Source: Kribbella italica (GTDB taxonomy: Bacteria > Actinomycetota > Actinomycetes > Propionibacteriales > Kribbellaceae). From it: a DNA stretch of 64,000 nucleotides. The stretch is from contig NZ_JACHMY010000001.1 of the NCBI RefSeq assembly GCF_014205135.1, forward strand, positions 5,766,001-5,830,000. The letters are read 5' to 3'. The translations under genes and the position numbers were made by a program. Shown one piece after another: positions 51,372 through 60,362 of this stretch (the first letter of the stretch is position 1; each line of letters opens with the position of its first letter). Below the pieces are notes generated by a model that did no database searches, was not told where the DNA came from, and saw only the letters and a program-made list of their open reading frames with translations.

Positions 51372-51447
51372 CGAGCTGTAGGCCAGTGGCCAGGCCACCT
51401 CATTTGGGATGAGGACATCGGGAGTTCGAATCTCTCCAGCTCGACCA
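51372..51447 (+). tRNA. tRNA-Pro(UGG), CCA encoded
   Basis: 76 nt. Acceptor CGAGCTG/CAGCTCG with C1-G72 and A73 as in bacterial tRNA-Pro, D-stem GGCC/GGCC, anticodon stem CCTCA/TGAGG with loop TTTGGGA (TGG, G37), T-loop TTCGAAT, CCA encoded. First tRNA of the array. A perfect TTGACA at 51343-51348 lies too close for its natural start to precede the tRNA. Confidence 0.92.
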
Positions 51448-51487
51448 GGCGCCCGCGGGAAGCTCTGCTACCGGCCGAGCGGGCGCC
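51448..51487 (+). other. 9-bp hairpin spacer between tRNA-Pro and tRNA-Arg
   Basis: GGCGCCCGC (51448-51456) pairs exactly with GCGGGCGCC (51479-51487) around a 22-nt loop, starting at the base after the tRNA-Pro CCA. Possible processing signal of a polycistronic precursor. Confidence 0.6.
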
Positions 51488-51491
51488 CCAG

Positions 51492-51565
51492 ACGCCCGTG
51501 GCTCAACCGGAGAGAGCACCTGCCTACGAAGCAGGAGGTTGCAGGTTCGAATCCTGCCGGGCGTG
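51492..51565 (+). tRNA. tRNA-Arg(ACG)
   Basis: 74 nt, no CCA. Acceptor ACGCCCG/CGGGCGT, G73, D-arm GCTC...AGC, anticodon stem CCTGC/GCAGG with loop CTACGAA (ACG), T-loop TTCGAAT. Ends only 2 nt before the next tRNA-like gene, so both must be cut from one transcript. Confidence 0.9.
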
Positions 51566-51567
51566 CT

Positions 51568-51641
51568 GTGTCCGAAGCAGAAGTGGGCGATGCACCGGGA
51601 CGTGACCCCGGAGGAAGCGGGTTCGAGCCCCGCCGGACACC
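51568..51641 (+). tRNA. tRNA-His-like (GUG) with atypical bases
   Basis: 74 nt, followed by encoded CCA. Acceptor GTGTCCG/CGGACAC, C73, D-stem GCA/TGC, anticodon stem CCGGG/CCCGG with loop ACGTGAC (GTG), T-stem GCGGG/CCCGC. Position 33 is C rather than the near-invariant U, and position 8 is A rather than U. It may be a degenerate or non-translational tRNA. Confidence 0.65.
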
Positions 51642-51663
51642 CCAGCACGGCAACACCACCCTC

Positions 51664-51737
51664 GCGGCTCTGGCCCAATTGGTAGAGGCGTCTGGCTTAG
51701 GACCAGAAGGTTCGGGGTTCGAGTCCCTGGAGCCGCA
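51664..51737 (+). tRNA. Class I tRNA with Leu anticodon UAG
   Basis: 74 nt. Acceptor GCGGCTC/GAGCCGC, A73, anticodon stem TCTGG/CCAGA with loop CTTAGGA (TAG), T-stem CGGGG/CCCTG. All bacterial tRNA-Leu known to me are class II with a long variable arm; this has a 5-nt variable loop. Identity is therefore uncertain. Confidence 0.8.
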
Positions 51738-51795
51738 CCGATTCAACCGACCCGGCAACCATCGTTCGGGCACACTGGAGAGAGGAGGAACCACC

Positions 51796-52242
51796 ATGAG
51801 CGGTGTCATCGTGCTCAACGCCTCGTATGAGCAGCTCCACGTCGTGTCGATCCAGCACGCCATCCGGATGCTCGTCCGGGAGGTCGCGGTCGTCGAGGAA
51901 GCGCACGACGGCGCCGGCATCGGTCCGTTCCCCCGGCCGCGTGTGCTCCGTCTGGTCCGGTACGTCGTCACCAAGTGGCGCTACGCGACCGGCCGGTTGC
52001 AGTACACCCGGGCCGGCGTCCTGAAACGGGACAAGTTCACCTGCGCGTACTGCGGCAAGTCCGGCGCGACCACGATGGACCACGTGGTTCCACGGTCGCG
52101 CGGTGGTCGCGGCGAGTGGCTGAACGCGGTCGCCGCGCACGCGTCGTGCAACGAGAAGAAGGGGTGCCGCACCCCTGAGGAAGCCGGGATGCCGCTGTTG
52201 TGGCAGCCCTGGATCCCTTCCCGTGCGGAGATAGCCCTCTGA
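51796..52242 (+). CDS. HNH endonuclease
   Basis: 148 residues, excellent ribosome site (GAGGAGGAA). VIVLNASYEQLHVVSIQHAIRMLVREVAVV opening, then a treble-clef HNH: RDKFTCAYCGKSGATTMDHVVPRSRGG, ENW-like WLNAVAAHASCNEKKGCRTPEEAGM. Cys-x2-Cys pairs, the MDHV His and the terminal Asn/Lys are in place, so it is likely active on DNA. Embedded between tRNA genes on the same strand; the gap to the upstream tRNA is 58 nt. Related actinobacterial HNH proteins are common; their cellular role is unclear. Confidence 0.92.
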   Translation: MSGVIVLNASYEQLHVVSIQHAIRMLVREVAVVEEAHDGAGIGPFPRPRVLRLVRYVVTKWRYATGRLQYTRAGVLKRDKFTCAYCGKSGATTMDHVVPRSRGGRGEWLNAVAAHASCNEKKGCRTPEEAGMPLLWQPWIPSRAEIAL

Positions 52243-52276
52243 TCCGAGCCCACATCCTGGTGCCCGGTCGGAGCGG

Positions 52277-52349
52277 TGCCAGGTGGGCGACGGCGTCCCA
52301 TCCTCGGTTCTGACCCGAGGCCCCGCAGGTTCGAGCCCTGCCCTGGCAG
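52277..52349 (+). tRNA. tRNA-Gln(CUG)
   Basis: 73 nt, no CCA. Acceptor TGCCAGG/CCTGGCA with U1-A72 and G73, which are Gln identity elements in bacteria. Anticodon stem CTCGG/CCGAG with loop TTCTGAC (CTG), T-stem GCAGG/CCTGC. Lies between the HNH and rtcB genes, 33 nt before the rtcB start. Confidence 0.85.
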
Positions 52350-52382
52350 CTTGCAGACAACCAAGCGAACAGGAGTGGGGAG

Positions 52383-53576
52383 ATGAACGTGCAGTACCCG
52401 GTCCCGCTGAGTGGGGCGAAGAGCTCCACTCTGATGTGGGCTCAGGAGCACGAGGTGGGCGCGCAAGCCCTGCAGCAGCTGCGGAACATCGCCGCGCTGC
52501 CGTGGGTGCACGGCGTACGAGTGATGCCGGACGTGCATCTCGGCAAGGGGGCGACGGTGGGCTCGGTGATCGCGATGAAGCAGGCGGTGTCGCCGGCGGC
52601 GGTCGGAGTCGACATCGGGTGCGGCATGGAGGGCGTCCTGACCTCGCTGACCGCGGCGGACCTGCCGGACGACCTGTCGAAGATCCGGAGCCGGATCGAG
52701 GCCGCCGTACCGGTCGGGTTCCGGGCGCACGAGTACCCGGTGAGCGTGCGCAAGCTCGGGCTCGACCGGGGCTGGAACACCTTCTGGGGTTCGTTCTCGA
52801 GCCTGCACGACGGCGTGCAGGACCGGGAGAAGAAGGCGCACCAGCAGATGGGGTCGCTCGGTGGGGGCAACCACTTCATCGAGGTCTGCCTGGACGACGA
52901 GGACCGGGTCTGGCTGATGCTGCACTCGGGGTCGCGCAACATCGGCAAGGAGCTGGCGGAGCGGCACATGCGGATCGCGAAGGCGCTGCCGCACAACGCC
53001 GACCTGCCGGATCGCGACCTGGCCGTGTTCCTGTCCGGTACGCCGGAGATGGACGCGTACCGGCGCGACCTGACCTGGGCGCAGGAGTACGCCTCGCGCA
53101 ACCGCGCGGTGATGCTCGCCCTGGTGATGCAGGCCGTCCGGGAGTCGTTCGCGCACGAGCTGACGTTCGAGAAGCCGATCTCGTGCCACCACAACTACGT
53201 GGCGGAGGAGACGATCGACGACGTCGACCTGCTGGTCACCCGCAAGGGCGCGATCCGGGCGGGGCTCGGCGATCTCGGGCTGATCCCGGGGTCGATGGGC
53301 ACCGGCTCGTACGTCGTCCGCGGGCTCGGCTCGGAGCGGTCGTTCTACTCGGCCTCGCACGGGGCAGGCCGGCGGATGAGCCGCAACGAGGCCAAGCGGC
53401 GCTACACGGTCGACGACCTGATCGCGCAGACGGCAGGCGTCGAGTCCCGCAAGGACGCGGGGGTGCTCGACGAGCTGCCGGCGGCGTACAAGGACATCGA
53501 GTCGGTCATCGCGGCACAGTCGGACCTGGTCGAGGTCGTTGCCCACCTCAAGCAGGTGGTGTGTGTGAAGGGTTGA
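52383..53576 (+). CDS. rtcB: RtcB-family RNA ligase
   Basis: 397 residues. All RtcB motifs: Asp77 and Cys80 (VDIGCGM), Asn163 and His164 (GGGNHFIE), His181 (HSGSRNIG), His269/270 (CHHNYV), PGSMGTGSYVVRG, and the guanylylated His326 (SHGAGR). It joins 2',3'-cyclic-phosphate or 3'-phosphate ends to 5'-OH ends using Mn and GTP. GGAGTGGGGAG ribosome region. No archease gene is adjacent. Its place inside a tRNA array makes tRNA healing the obvious role, by inference. Confidence 0.96.
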   Translation: MNVQYPVPLSGAKSSTLMWAQEHEVGAQALQQLRNIAALPWVHGVRVMPDVHLGKGATVGSVIAMKQAVSPAAVGVDIGCGMEGVLTSLTAADLPDDLSKIRSRIEAAVPVGFRAHEYPVSVRKLGLDRGWNTFWGSFSSLHDGVQDREKKAHQQMGSLGGGNHFIEVCLDDEDRVWLMLHSGSRNIGKELAERHMRIAKALPHNADLPDRDLAVFLSGTPEMDAYRRDLTWAQEYASRNRAVMLALVMQAVRESFAHELTFEKPISCHHNYVAEETIDDVDLLVTRKGAIRAGLGDLGLIPGSMGTGSYVVRGLGSERSFYSASHGAGRRMSRNEAKRRYTVDDLIAQTAGVESRKDAGVLDELPAAYKDIESVIAAQSDLVEVVAHLKQVVCVKG

Positions 53577-53585
53577 TCCGTACGT

Positions 53586-53689
53586 CGGACTGTCGCGCTC
53601 AGGGGACGCGACAGTCCGTCACCAGCCCGCCGCCGGAATCGCCGGCGGCATCGGAGAGCCCGGCCGCCGTGGGGGCACGGCGGCCGGGC
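53586..53689 (+). terminator. Three successive strong hairpins after rtcB
   Basis: 12-bp stem 53586-53597/53607-53618; 8-bp stem 53629-53636/53642-53649; 14-bp stem 53658-53671/53676-53689 with a GGGG loop. None has a T-tract. The last ends 3 nt before tRNA-Ser. They may terminate or protect rtcB mRNA or separate it from tRNA-Ser during processing. Confidence 0.75.
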
Positions 53690-53692
53690 CGA

Positions 53693-53782
53693 GGTGAGGT
53701 CCGCCTGATGGCAGGGGCAGCGGTTTGCTAAACCGTCGACCGGGTTCGTCCCGGTCCGTGAGTTCGAATCTCACTCTCACCG
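53693..53782 (+). tRNA. tRNA-Ser(GCU), class II
   Basis: 90 nt, no CCA. Acceptor GGTGAGG/TCTCACC, G73, anticodon loop TTGCTAA (GCT), long variable arm GACCGGG/CCCGGTC with a TTCG-type loop, T-arm GTGAG/CTCAC. Proper serine tRNA form. Confidence 0.92.
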
Positions 53783-53818
53783 CTCCCGACAACCAAGAAA
53801 AGAGAGGAGGACCGGCCC

Positions 53819-54016
53819 ATGGCCGACCTCAGGAACAAGCGACGCAAGATTCCCGGTGGCAGGACCGGTGCTCCGGTACAGCAAGGTCACGCGCTGCGGC
53901 GCGTCGATCTCGCGTGCGGTCACACGCAGCGCGATCGGATCGCGCACGCGGGCGACCACGTCTGGTGCGAAGCAGACTGCGCGGACTGGGTCCGCGTGCT
54001 GGTGGTCCACGAGTAG
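53819..54016 (+). CDS. 65-residue Cys/His protein in the RtcB array
   Basis: GGAGG ribosome site upstream of ATG 53819. Basic N-terminus (MADLRNKRRKIPGGR), then LACGHTQRDRIAHAGDHVWCEADCADW, giving Cys-x-His and Cys-x3-Cys, a possible zinc site. The RNA-binding-like basic end and the zinc-like site suggest a nucleic-acid-binding protein. No family recognised. Sits between tRNA-Ser and the last tRNA of the array. Confidence 0.72.
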   Translation: MADLRNKRRKIPGGRTGAPVQQGHALRRVDLACGHTQRDRIAHAGDHVWCEADCADWVRVLVVHE

Positions 54017-54049
54017 CAGGTACGGCGGCCGACCGCGGCCGCCGTACGA

Positions 54050-54118
54050 CTCCCTGGTGACGGATGCACACCCGGCCCTCCGAAGGCCGGGTACCTGGTT
54101 CGACTCCAGGCAGGGAGA
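54050..54118 (+). tRNA. tRNA-Arg(CCG)-like with shortened D-arm
   Basis: 69 nt. Acceptor CTCCCTG/CAGGGAG, A73, anticodon stem CGGCC/GGCCG with loop CTCCGAA (CCG), T-stem CCTGG/CCAGG. Only 16 nt separate the acceptor from the anticodon stem (20 in ordinary tRNA), so the D-arm is reduced. Ends 1 nt before the stop of the convergent methyltransferase gene. Confidence 0.75.
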
Positions 54119-54119
54119 C

Positions 54120-54824
54120 CTAGACGACGCACCGCGCGACGAGGAAGACCGGGTACGACGTCATCGCCGCGCGCGGCGAGTCGGCGTCGACAGCCGGCTG
54201 CGGCTCGGCGAAGGCATCGAGCGTGAAGCCGTGCTGCCGCAGGGAATTCAGGTACGTGGAGAGCGTGCGGTGGTTGGCGCCGACCTGTTGGCGCAGGGTC
54301 GACAGCGAGCCGTCGGCCTGCCACCAGCGCTCGTCGTAGTACGAGCCGTCGGTCGGCCAGGCGCCGGAGACGCCGTCCACGCCCGGGAAGCACGGGTGCA
54401 GGATGCAGAAGGCGAAGACACCGCCGGGACGCATGACCCGGCGCACGGTGGCGAGCGTGCCGTCGAGGTCGTCGATGTCCGACAGCCCGAAGCTGCACAC
54501 CACAGCGTCGAAGGTCTCGCCTGCCAGCAGCTCAGGCGAGGCGACGTTCGTCTGCAGATAGGTGATGCCCAATGGGTCCCGAGCCTCGGCCTCGGCCGCC
54601 TTGGCGAGCATCGCCGACGAAAGATCGACGCCGACAACGGATGCGCCCAGCCGAGCCAGCCCGCGCGACACCCGCCCGTGCCCGCAGGCGATCTCCAGTA
54701 CGTCGCGGTCGGCGACCGGCCCGAGCAGGTCGAGCAACGCGACCGTGGTCGGGTCGCTGAGGTCGTCGCTCCAGCCGGCGGCGTAGTAGTCGGCTACTTC
54801 GTCGTACCGCGCGGAAGTCGTCAT
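54120..54824 (-). CDS. Class I SAM-dependent methyltransferase
   Basis: 234 residues. Motif I VLEIACGHGRVSRGLA, acidic VVGVDLSSAML, VVCSFGLSDID and PGGVFAFCILHPCF. UbiE-like fold. ATG 54824 matches the family start; upstream in-frame starts exist. Substrate unknown; could be small-molecule or RNA. Convergent with the RtcB array, not part of it. Confidence 0.88.
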   Translation of the reverse strand: MTTSARYDEVADYYAAGWSDDLSDPTTVALLDLLGPVADRDVLEIACGHGRVSRGLARLGASVVGVDLSSAMLAKAAEAEARDPLGITYLQTNVASPELLAGETFDAVVCSFGLSDIDDLDGTLATVRRVMRPGGVFAFCILHPCFPGVDGVSGAWPTDGSYYDERWWQADGSLSTLRQQVGANHRTLSTYLNSLRQHGFTLDAFAEPQPAVDADSPRAAMTSYPVFLVARCVV

Positions 54825-54878
54825 GCTCACGAACGTACCGGCGGGCGCCCCGAGACTCACCCGGGGCGCCGTTCGCCG

Positions 54879-56243
54879 TCAGAGGAACAGTTTGTCGGGG
54901 TTCAGCAGGCCCCGTGGGTCGAAAGCGGCCTTGACGTCGCGTTGCAGCTGCAGCCCGACGGGTCCGAGTTCCTCCGCGAGCCATTGGCGTTTGAGTTTAC
55001 CGACGCCGTGTTCGCCGGTGATGGTGCCGCCCAGTGACAAGCCCAGGTCCATGACCGCGCCGAAGGCCTCCAGGGCGCGTGCCTGCGCGGCTTCGTCGGC
55101 TTGGTCGAAGATGACGGTGGGGTGCATGTTGCCGTCGCCGATGTGACCGGGGCAGGCGATCAGTACGCCGTACTGCTTGCTGATGGCATCGATCCCGTGC
55201 AGCAGCGCGACCAGCTGGGAGCGCGGTACGGCGACGTCGTCGATCAGGGACGTGCCGAGCTTCTCGTTCGCGAAGTGCACCAGGCGGCGGGCCTCCAGGA
55301 GCATCGCGGACTCCTCCGCGTCGGAAGCGACCGCGACGTCGACGGCGCCGTGGGCGGTGCAGATCTCGGCGATCGCGGCGACGTCCTCGGCGGCGCGCGG
55401 TCCGCGGTCGGACTGGGCCAGGAGCAACGATCCGACGTTGGCCGGAAGGCCCATGTCGCGGTAGTCCTGGATCGCCCGGGCGGTGATGCCGTCGATGAAC
55501 TCGAGTAGCGACGGCCGCAGACCCGAGCCCATCACGGCGGCAGCGGCAGCGACGCCTTCCTCGATGGACAAGAAGGTCGCCGCGGCGGTCAGCGCGGCCT
55601 CCGGCGCGGGGCGCAGTGCGAGCGTCGCCTCGGTGACGATCCCCAGCGTGCCTTCCGACCCGACGATGACGTGCGTCAGGTCGTAGCCCGCGACACCCTT
55701 CACCGTACGTCGCCCGGTCCGGATCACCTCGCCCGAAGCGAGCACGACCTCCAGCCCACGGACGAAGTCGCCGGTCACGCCGTACTTCACGCAGCACAGC
55801 CCGCCCGCGTTGGTCGCGATGTTGCCGCCGACCGTCGACATCTCCCACGACGACGGGTCCGGCGGGTAGAACAGCCCCTGCTCGAGCACCGCGCGGGACA
55901 GGTCCGCGTTGATGACACCCGGCTGGACGACGGCGACCTGGTCTTCGACCGAGACCTCCAGCACCTGGTTCATCCGCGCGGTCGACAGCAGGATGCAGCC
56001 GTCGATCGCGTTCGCAGCGCCGGACAGCCCGGTCCGGGCGCCCTGCGTCACGATCGGTACGCCGTACTCGCCGGCCGCCCGGACAACCTCCTGCACCTCG
56101 GCGGTCGACGAAGGCCGGACCAGCACAAGCGGTACGCCGGCCGTGCAGAACGTCGCCGCGTCCTGCCGATGGGCCTCCAGGACATCGGAGTCGACGACTA
56201 CCGACCCCACGACCGAGCTGAGCCGGTCGACCAGTTCGTCCAT
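54879..56243 (-). CDS. FAD-linked oxidase, GlcD-like (glycolate/D-lactate dehydrogenase type)
   Basis: 454 residues. PCMH-type FAD domain (VTQGARTGLSGAANA, DPSSWEMSTVGGNIATNAGG, VIVGSEGTLGIVTEATLAL), then the cap and the C-terminal GEHGVGKLKRQWL and FDPRGLLNPDKLF. Oxidises an alpha-hydroxy acid such as glycolate or D-2-hydroxyacid. Last of a seven-gene operon; ATG overlaps the upstream stop (TGATG). It may oxidise a hydroxyacid product of the pathway. Confidence 0.92.
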   Translation of the reverse strand: MDELVDRLSSVVGSVVVDSDVLEAHRQDAATFCTAGVPLVLVRPSSTAEVQEVVRAAGEYGVPIVTQGARTGLSGAANAIDGCILLSTARMNQVLEVSVEDQVAVVQPGVINADLSRAVLEQGLFYPPDPSSWEMSTVGGNIATNAGGLCCVKYGVTGDFVRGLEVVLASGEVIRTGRRTVKGVAGYDLTHVIVGSEGTLGIVTEATLALRPAPEAALTAAATFLSIEEGVAAAAAVMGSGLRPSLLEFIDGITARAIQDYRDMGLPANVGSLLLAQSDRGPRAAEDVAAIAEICTAHGAVDVAVASDAEESAMLLEARRLVHFANEKLGTSLIDDVAVPRSQLVALLHGIDAISKQYGVLIACPGHIGDGNMHPTVIFDQADEAAQARALEAFGAVMDLGLSLGGTITGEHGVGKLKRQWLAEELGPVGLQLQRDVKAAFDPRGLLNPDKLFL

Positions 56244-57103
56244 CAGCCCTGTTCCTCCAGCAACCGCAGAATCAACGAGGCCCGCCGGACGCGTTCCCGG
56301 CCCAGCGCCTCGGCGGTCGCGGCCAGGTGCGCGCCAACCGGGTAGATGTTCGGCGCGTTCCGCAGGCCCATCTTCAGGTAGACCGGCGCAGCGACCCGTA
56401 CGACGTCCGGTACGTCGTAGAAGCGCACGTGCCCGCCCTGGTCGTCCGGGACCTCGATGTACATGTCGATCGGGACCGACGTCACCGACCGGATCTCGGC
56501 CAGTACCGGCACGGGCAGGTCGGTCGAGACGTTCAAACTCGTTGCCCCCAGCCTCTCGTACAGGGCGGCAGTCGGTGCGTTGGGCAACGGCATCAGCACC
56601 GAGGTCTTCAGCACCAGGTCCGAAGGCAACGACCCTTCCTGCTTCAGCGATCCGATCAGCTCCAGCACCCCGAGGTCGCCGACCAGCAGGCTGCGCACCC
56701 CGAGATCGACCGCCCGGTAGGCGTCACACAGCGACGCGGCAACCATCTCGTTGCCTCGCGCAACGCCACCGACCGCGGCCGACACCTTCGCCTGACCGCC
56801 GATGTCCCACGCGCCGCGCGGCCCGAGGAACAGGCACACCTCGACGTCCTCAGCAGCACCGAGGGCGACCATCTCGCGGATCTCGTCGTCGGTCAGCATC
56901 ATCACGCCGCTGCCCTGCGAGACCCGGTCGACCTGAACCCCGCGCGCCGCAGCCTCGTCGAGCACGGCCCGCATCACCGCCGGACCCTCGCAGCTCGGGA
57001 TCTCCACCTTGTACGGCGTACCGTCGGTGAACCGCTTGTCCGAGTCGCCGGCCGCGCCGAATCCTCGCTCGGCCAGCAACGCGTGTGCTTCCTGCAGCCT
57101 CAT
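56243..57103 (-). CDS. Conserved TIM-barrel-like protein (U32-peptidase-like, uncertain)
   Basis: 286 residues, alternating strands and helices: PYKVEIPSCEGPAVMRAVLDEAAARGVQVDRVSQ, VEVCLFLGPRGAWDIGGQAK, VRSLLVGDLGVLELIGSL, VPIDMYIEVPDDQGGHVRFYD, VYLKMGLRNAPNIYPVG. Proteins of this kind travel with the LarA-like gene in actinobacterial clusters and are sometimes labelled U32 peptidase. I cannot confirm that family. Overlaps neighbours by ATGA and TGATG. Confidence 0.65.
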   Translation of the reverse strand: MRLQEAHALLAERGFGAAGDSDKRFTDGTPYKVEIPSCEGPAVMRAVLDEAAARGVQVDRVSQGSGVMMLTDDEIREMVALGAAEDVEVCLFLGPRGAWDIGGQAKVSAAVGGVARGNEMVAASLCDAYRAVDLGVRSLLVGDLGVLELIGSLKQEGSLPSDLVLKTSVLMPLPNAPTAALYERLGATSLNVSTDLPVPVLAEIRSVTSVPIDMYIEVPDDQGGHVRFYDVPDVVRVAAPVYLKMGLRNAPNIYPVGAHLAATAEALGRERVRRASLILRLLEEQG

Positions 57104-58490
57104 ACCTCTCCCCAGCTCCCGAGCGAGCCCGACGCGTCGGTCAGGTCCCGCGCTGTCCCGGTGATCTCCAGGTCGAACCGGTTGCCTGCCTCCACCAGCA
57201 GCGCAGGCGACACCAGCAACTCGTGCGGCGACAACGTGTCCCGGATCCGTGCCAGCCGCAGCTCGGACCAGTCCCGGCGTCCGCTCATCGTCACTGCACC
57301 CAGTACGGCGGCCGCGTCGTCCTCCAGCACCATCGGCAACCGCGAACGACGTGCCCCGCCGGCGCCGGACGTCAGCGCGTTGACGTAGCTCGCGTGCAGA
57401 TCGATCTGCTCCAGCATCCCGGCCGGGATCACGTCGGCCATGCCGAGCCCGGAGGCGTTGCCGTGCGAGGCCTCCGACAGCCGGTGCACGCTGATCGCGG
57501 CGATCCGCGGCGAGTCGAACTCCGGGATCCCGTGCACCCAGCAGCGGCCGATCACGTTCGTGTCCATGCCGGTGCCGGACTTGTCCTTGCCCATCTCGTC
57601 GACCACCAGCACGTCGAGCTGGTCGAACGGGAGCCGGCCCATCAGGCTGCCGGCGCGTTGCAGCAGCCCGTTCTCGGCGGCGGCACCGATGCCGTCGGCC
57701 GGGACGAACTCGACCGCCGCGGTCTGGTCGACGGCGTTCTCCAGGATCGCCAGTCCGCCGATGATCTTGCCTTCAGCAACCACCGTGCGGGCGGCGGCCT
57801 CGATCGCGCCGCCGAGCGACGGGATGCCACCGGCGTGCAGCGAGGCCGCGCCGCGGTGGTTGCCGAGGCCGATCGCGAGGATCTTCGCGAGGCCACTCTC
57901 CACGGGTCCGTGGAAATCGGTGTGGGGCTTGACGCGGTTGATCAGCAGGACGCCGTCCGCCGCCGCGGCGATCGCGTCGTGGTGCACCGGCGTCCCGTCG
58001 TCGAGCTTGCCGACGACAACGGTCTCCATGGTTGCCTCGACCGGGCAACCCACCGACTCCGGGGTGACGCCGAGGCCCGCCAGCATCTCGCGCTGGCCCT
58101 CAGCTGTCGCACCACCGTGCGACCCCATCGCCGGTACGACGAAAGGCTCGGCACCCGCTGCGCGCAACCAGTCGACAGCGGCGCGAACCACGGGCACCAG
58201 GTCCCGAATCCCCCGGCTCCCCGCGGTGACCGCGATCCGCGCCCCAGGCTGCAGGACGGTCGGCATGTCGTCCAGCGCCACCCGCGCAGCGCCGTACGGA
58301 TCAGTCTCGGTGGGAAGGTCAGGCATCAGCCGCCGAACCGGCGTAACCTGCGGAAGAACGCCGTCAGGGCGAAGCCCCCGGATGGCCTCGAAGGGGCCCC
58401 AGCCCGGCGAAGCCGAGGCCTCGGGGCGCTCGTCCTCCCCTACCCCCCGCCCGCCCGGCGCAGCCGGGCGGGCGGTGTCGTCGGTGCCCA

Positions 58491-58491
<1 letters not shown>
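57100..58491 (-). CDS. LarA-like (DUF2088) protein
   Basis: 463 residues. IAVTAGSRGIRDLVPVVRAAVDWL, VVPAMGSHGGATAEGQREMLAGLG, LLINRVKPHTDFHGPVESGLAKILAIGLG and VDEMGKDKSGTGMDTNVIG are features of the lactate-racemase-related family. His in GSHGG and KPHTD are likely metal or cofactor ligands. True LarA uses a nickel-pincer nucleotide; this branch has unknown substrate and may act on a sugar acid. ATG 58491 overlaps the IlvD stop, but about 55 N-terminal residues are low-complexity and cover a hairpin, so ATG 58326 is a possible real start. Confidence 0.8.
58447..58475 (-). other. 13-bp perfect hairpin at the IlvD/LarA-like junction
   Basis: CCGCCCGCCCGGC (58447-58459) and its exact complement (58463-58475) around a 3-nt loop. 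It starts 16 nt past the IlvD stop on the minus strand. It may attenuate the downstream part of the operon, or fold in the ribosome-site region of the LarA-like gene. Confidence 0.7.

Positions 58492-60358
<1,867 letters not shown>

Positions 60359-60362
<4 letters not shown>

Noticed and set aside
51796..52242. Homing endonuclease of an intron or intein
   Set aside because: No split gene or intron boundaries surround it; flanking tRNA genes are intact and it has its own ribosome site.
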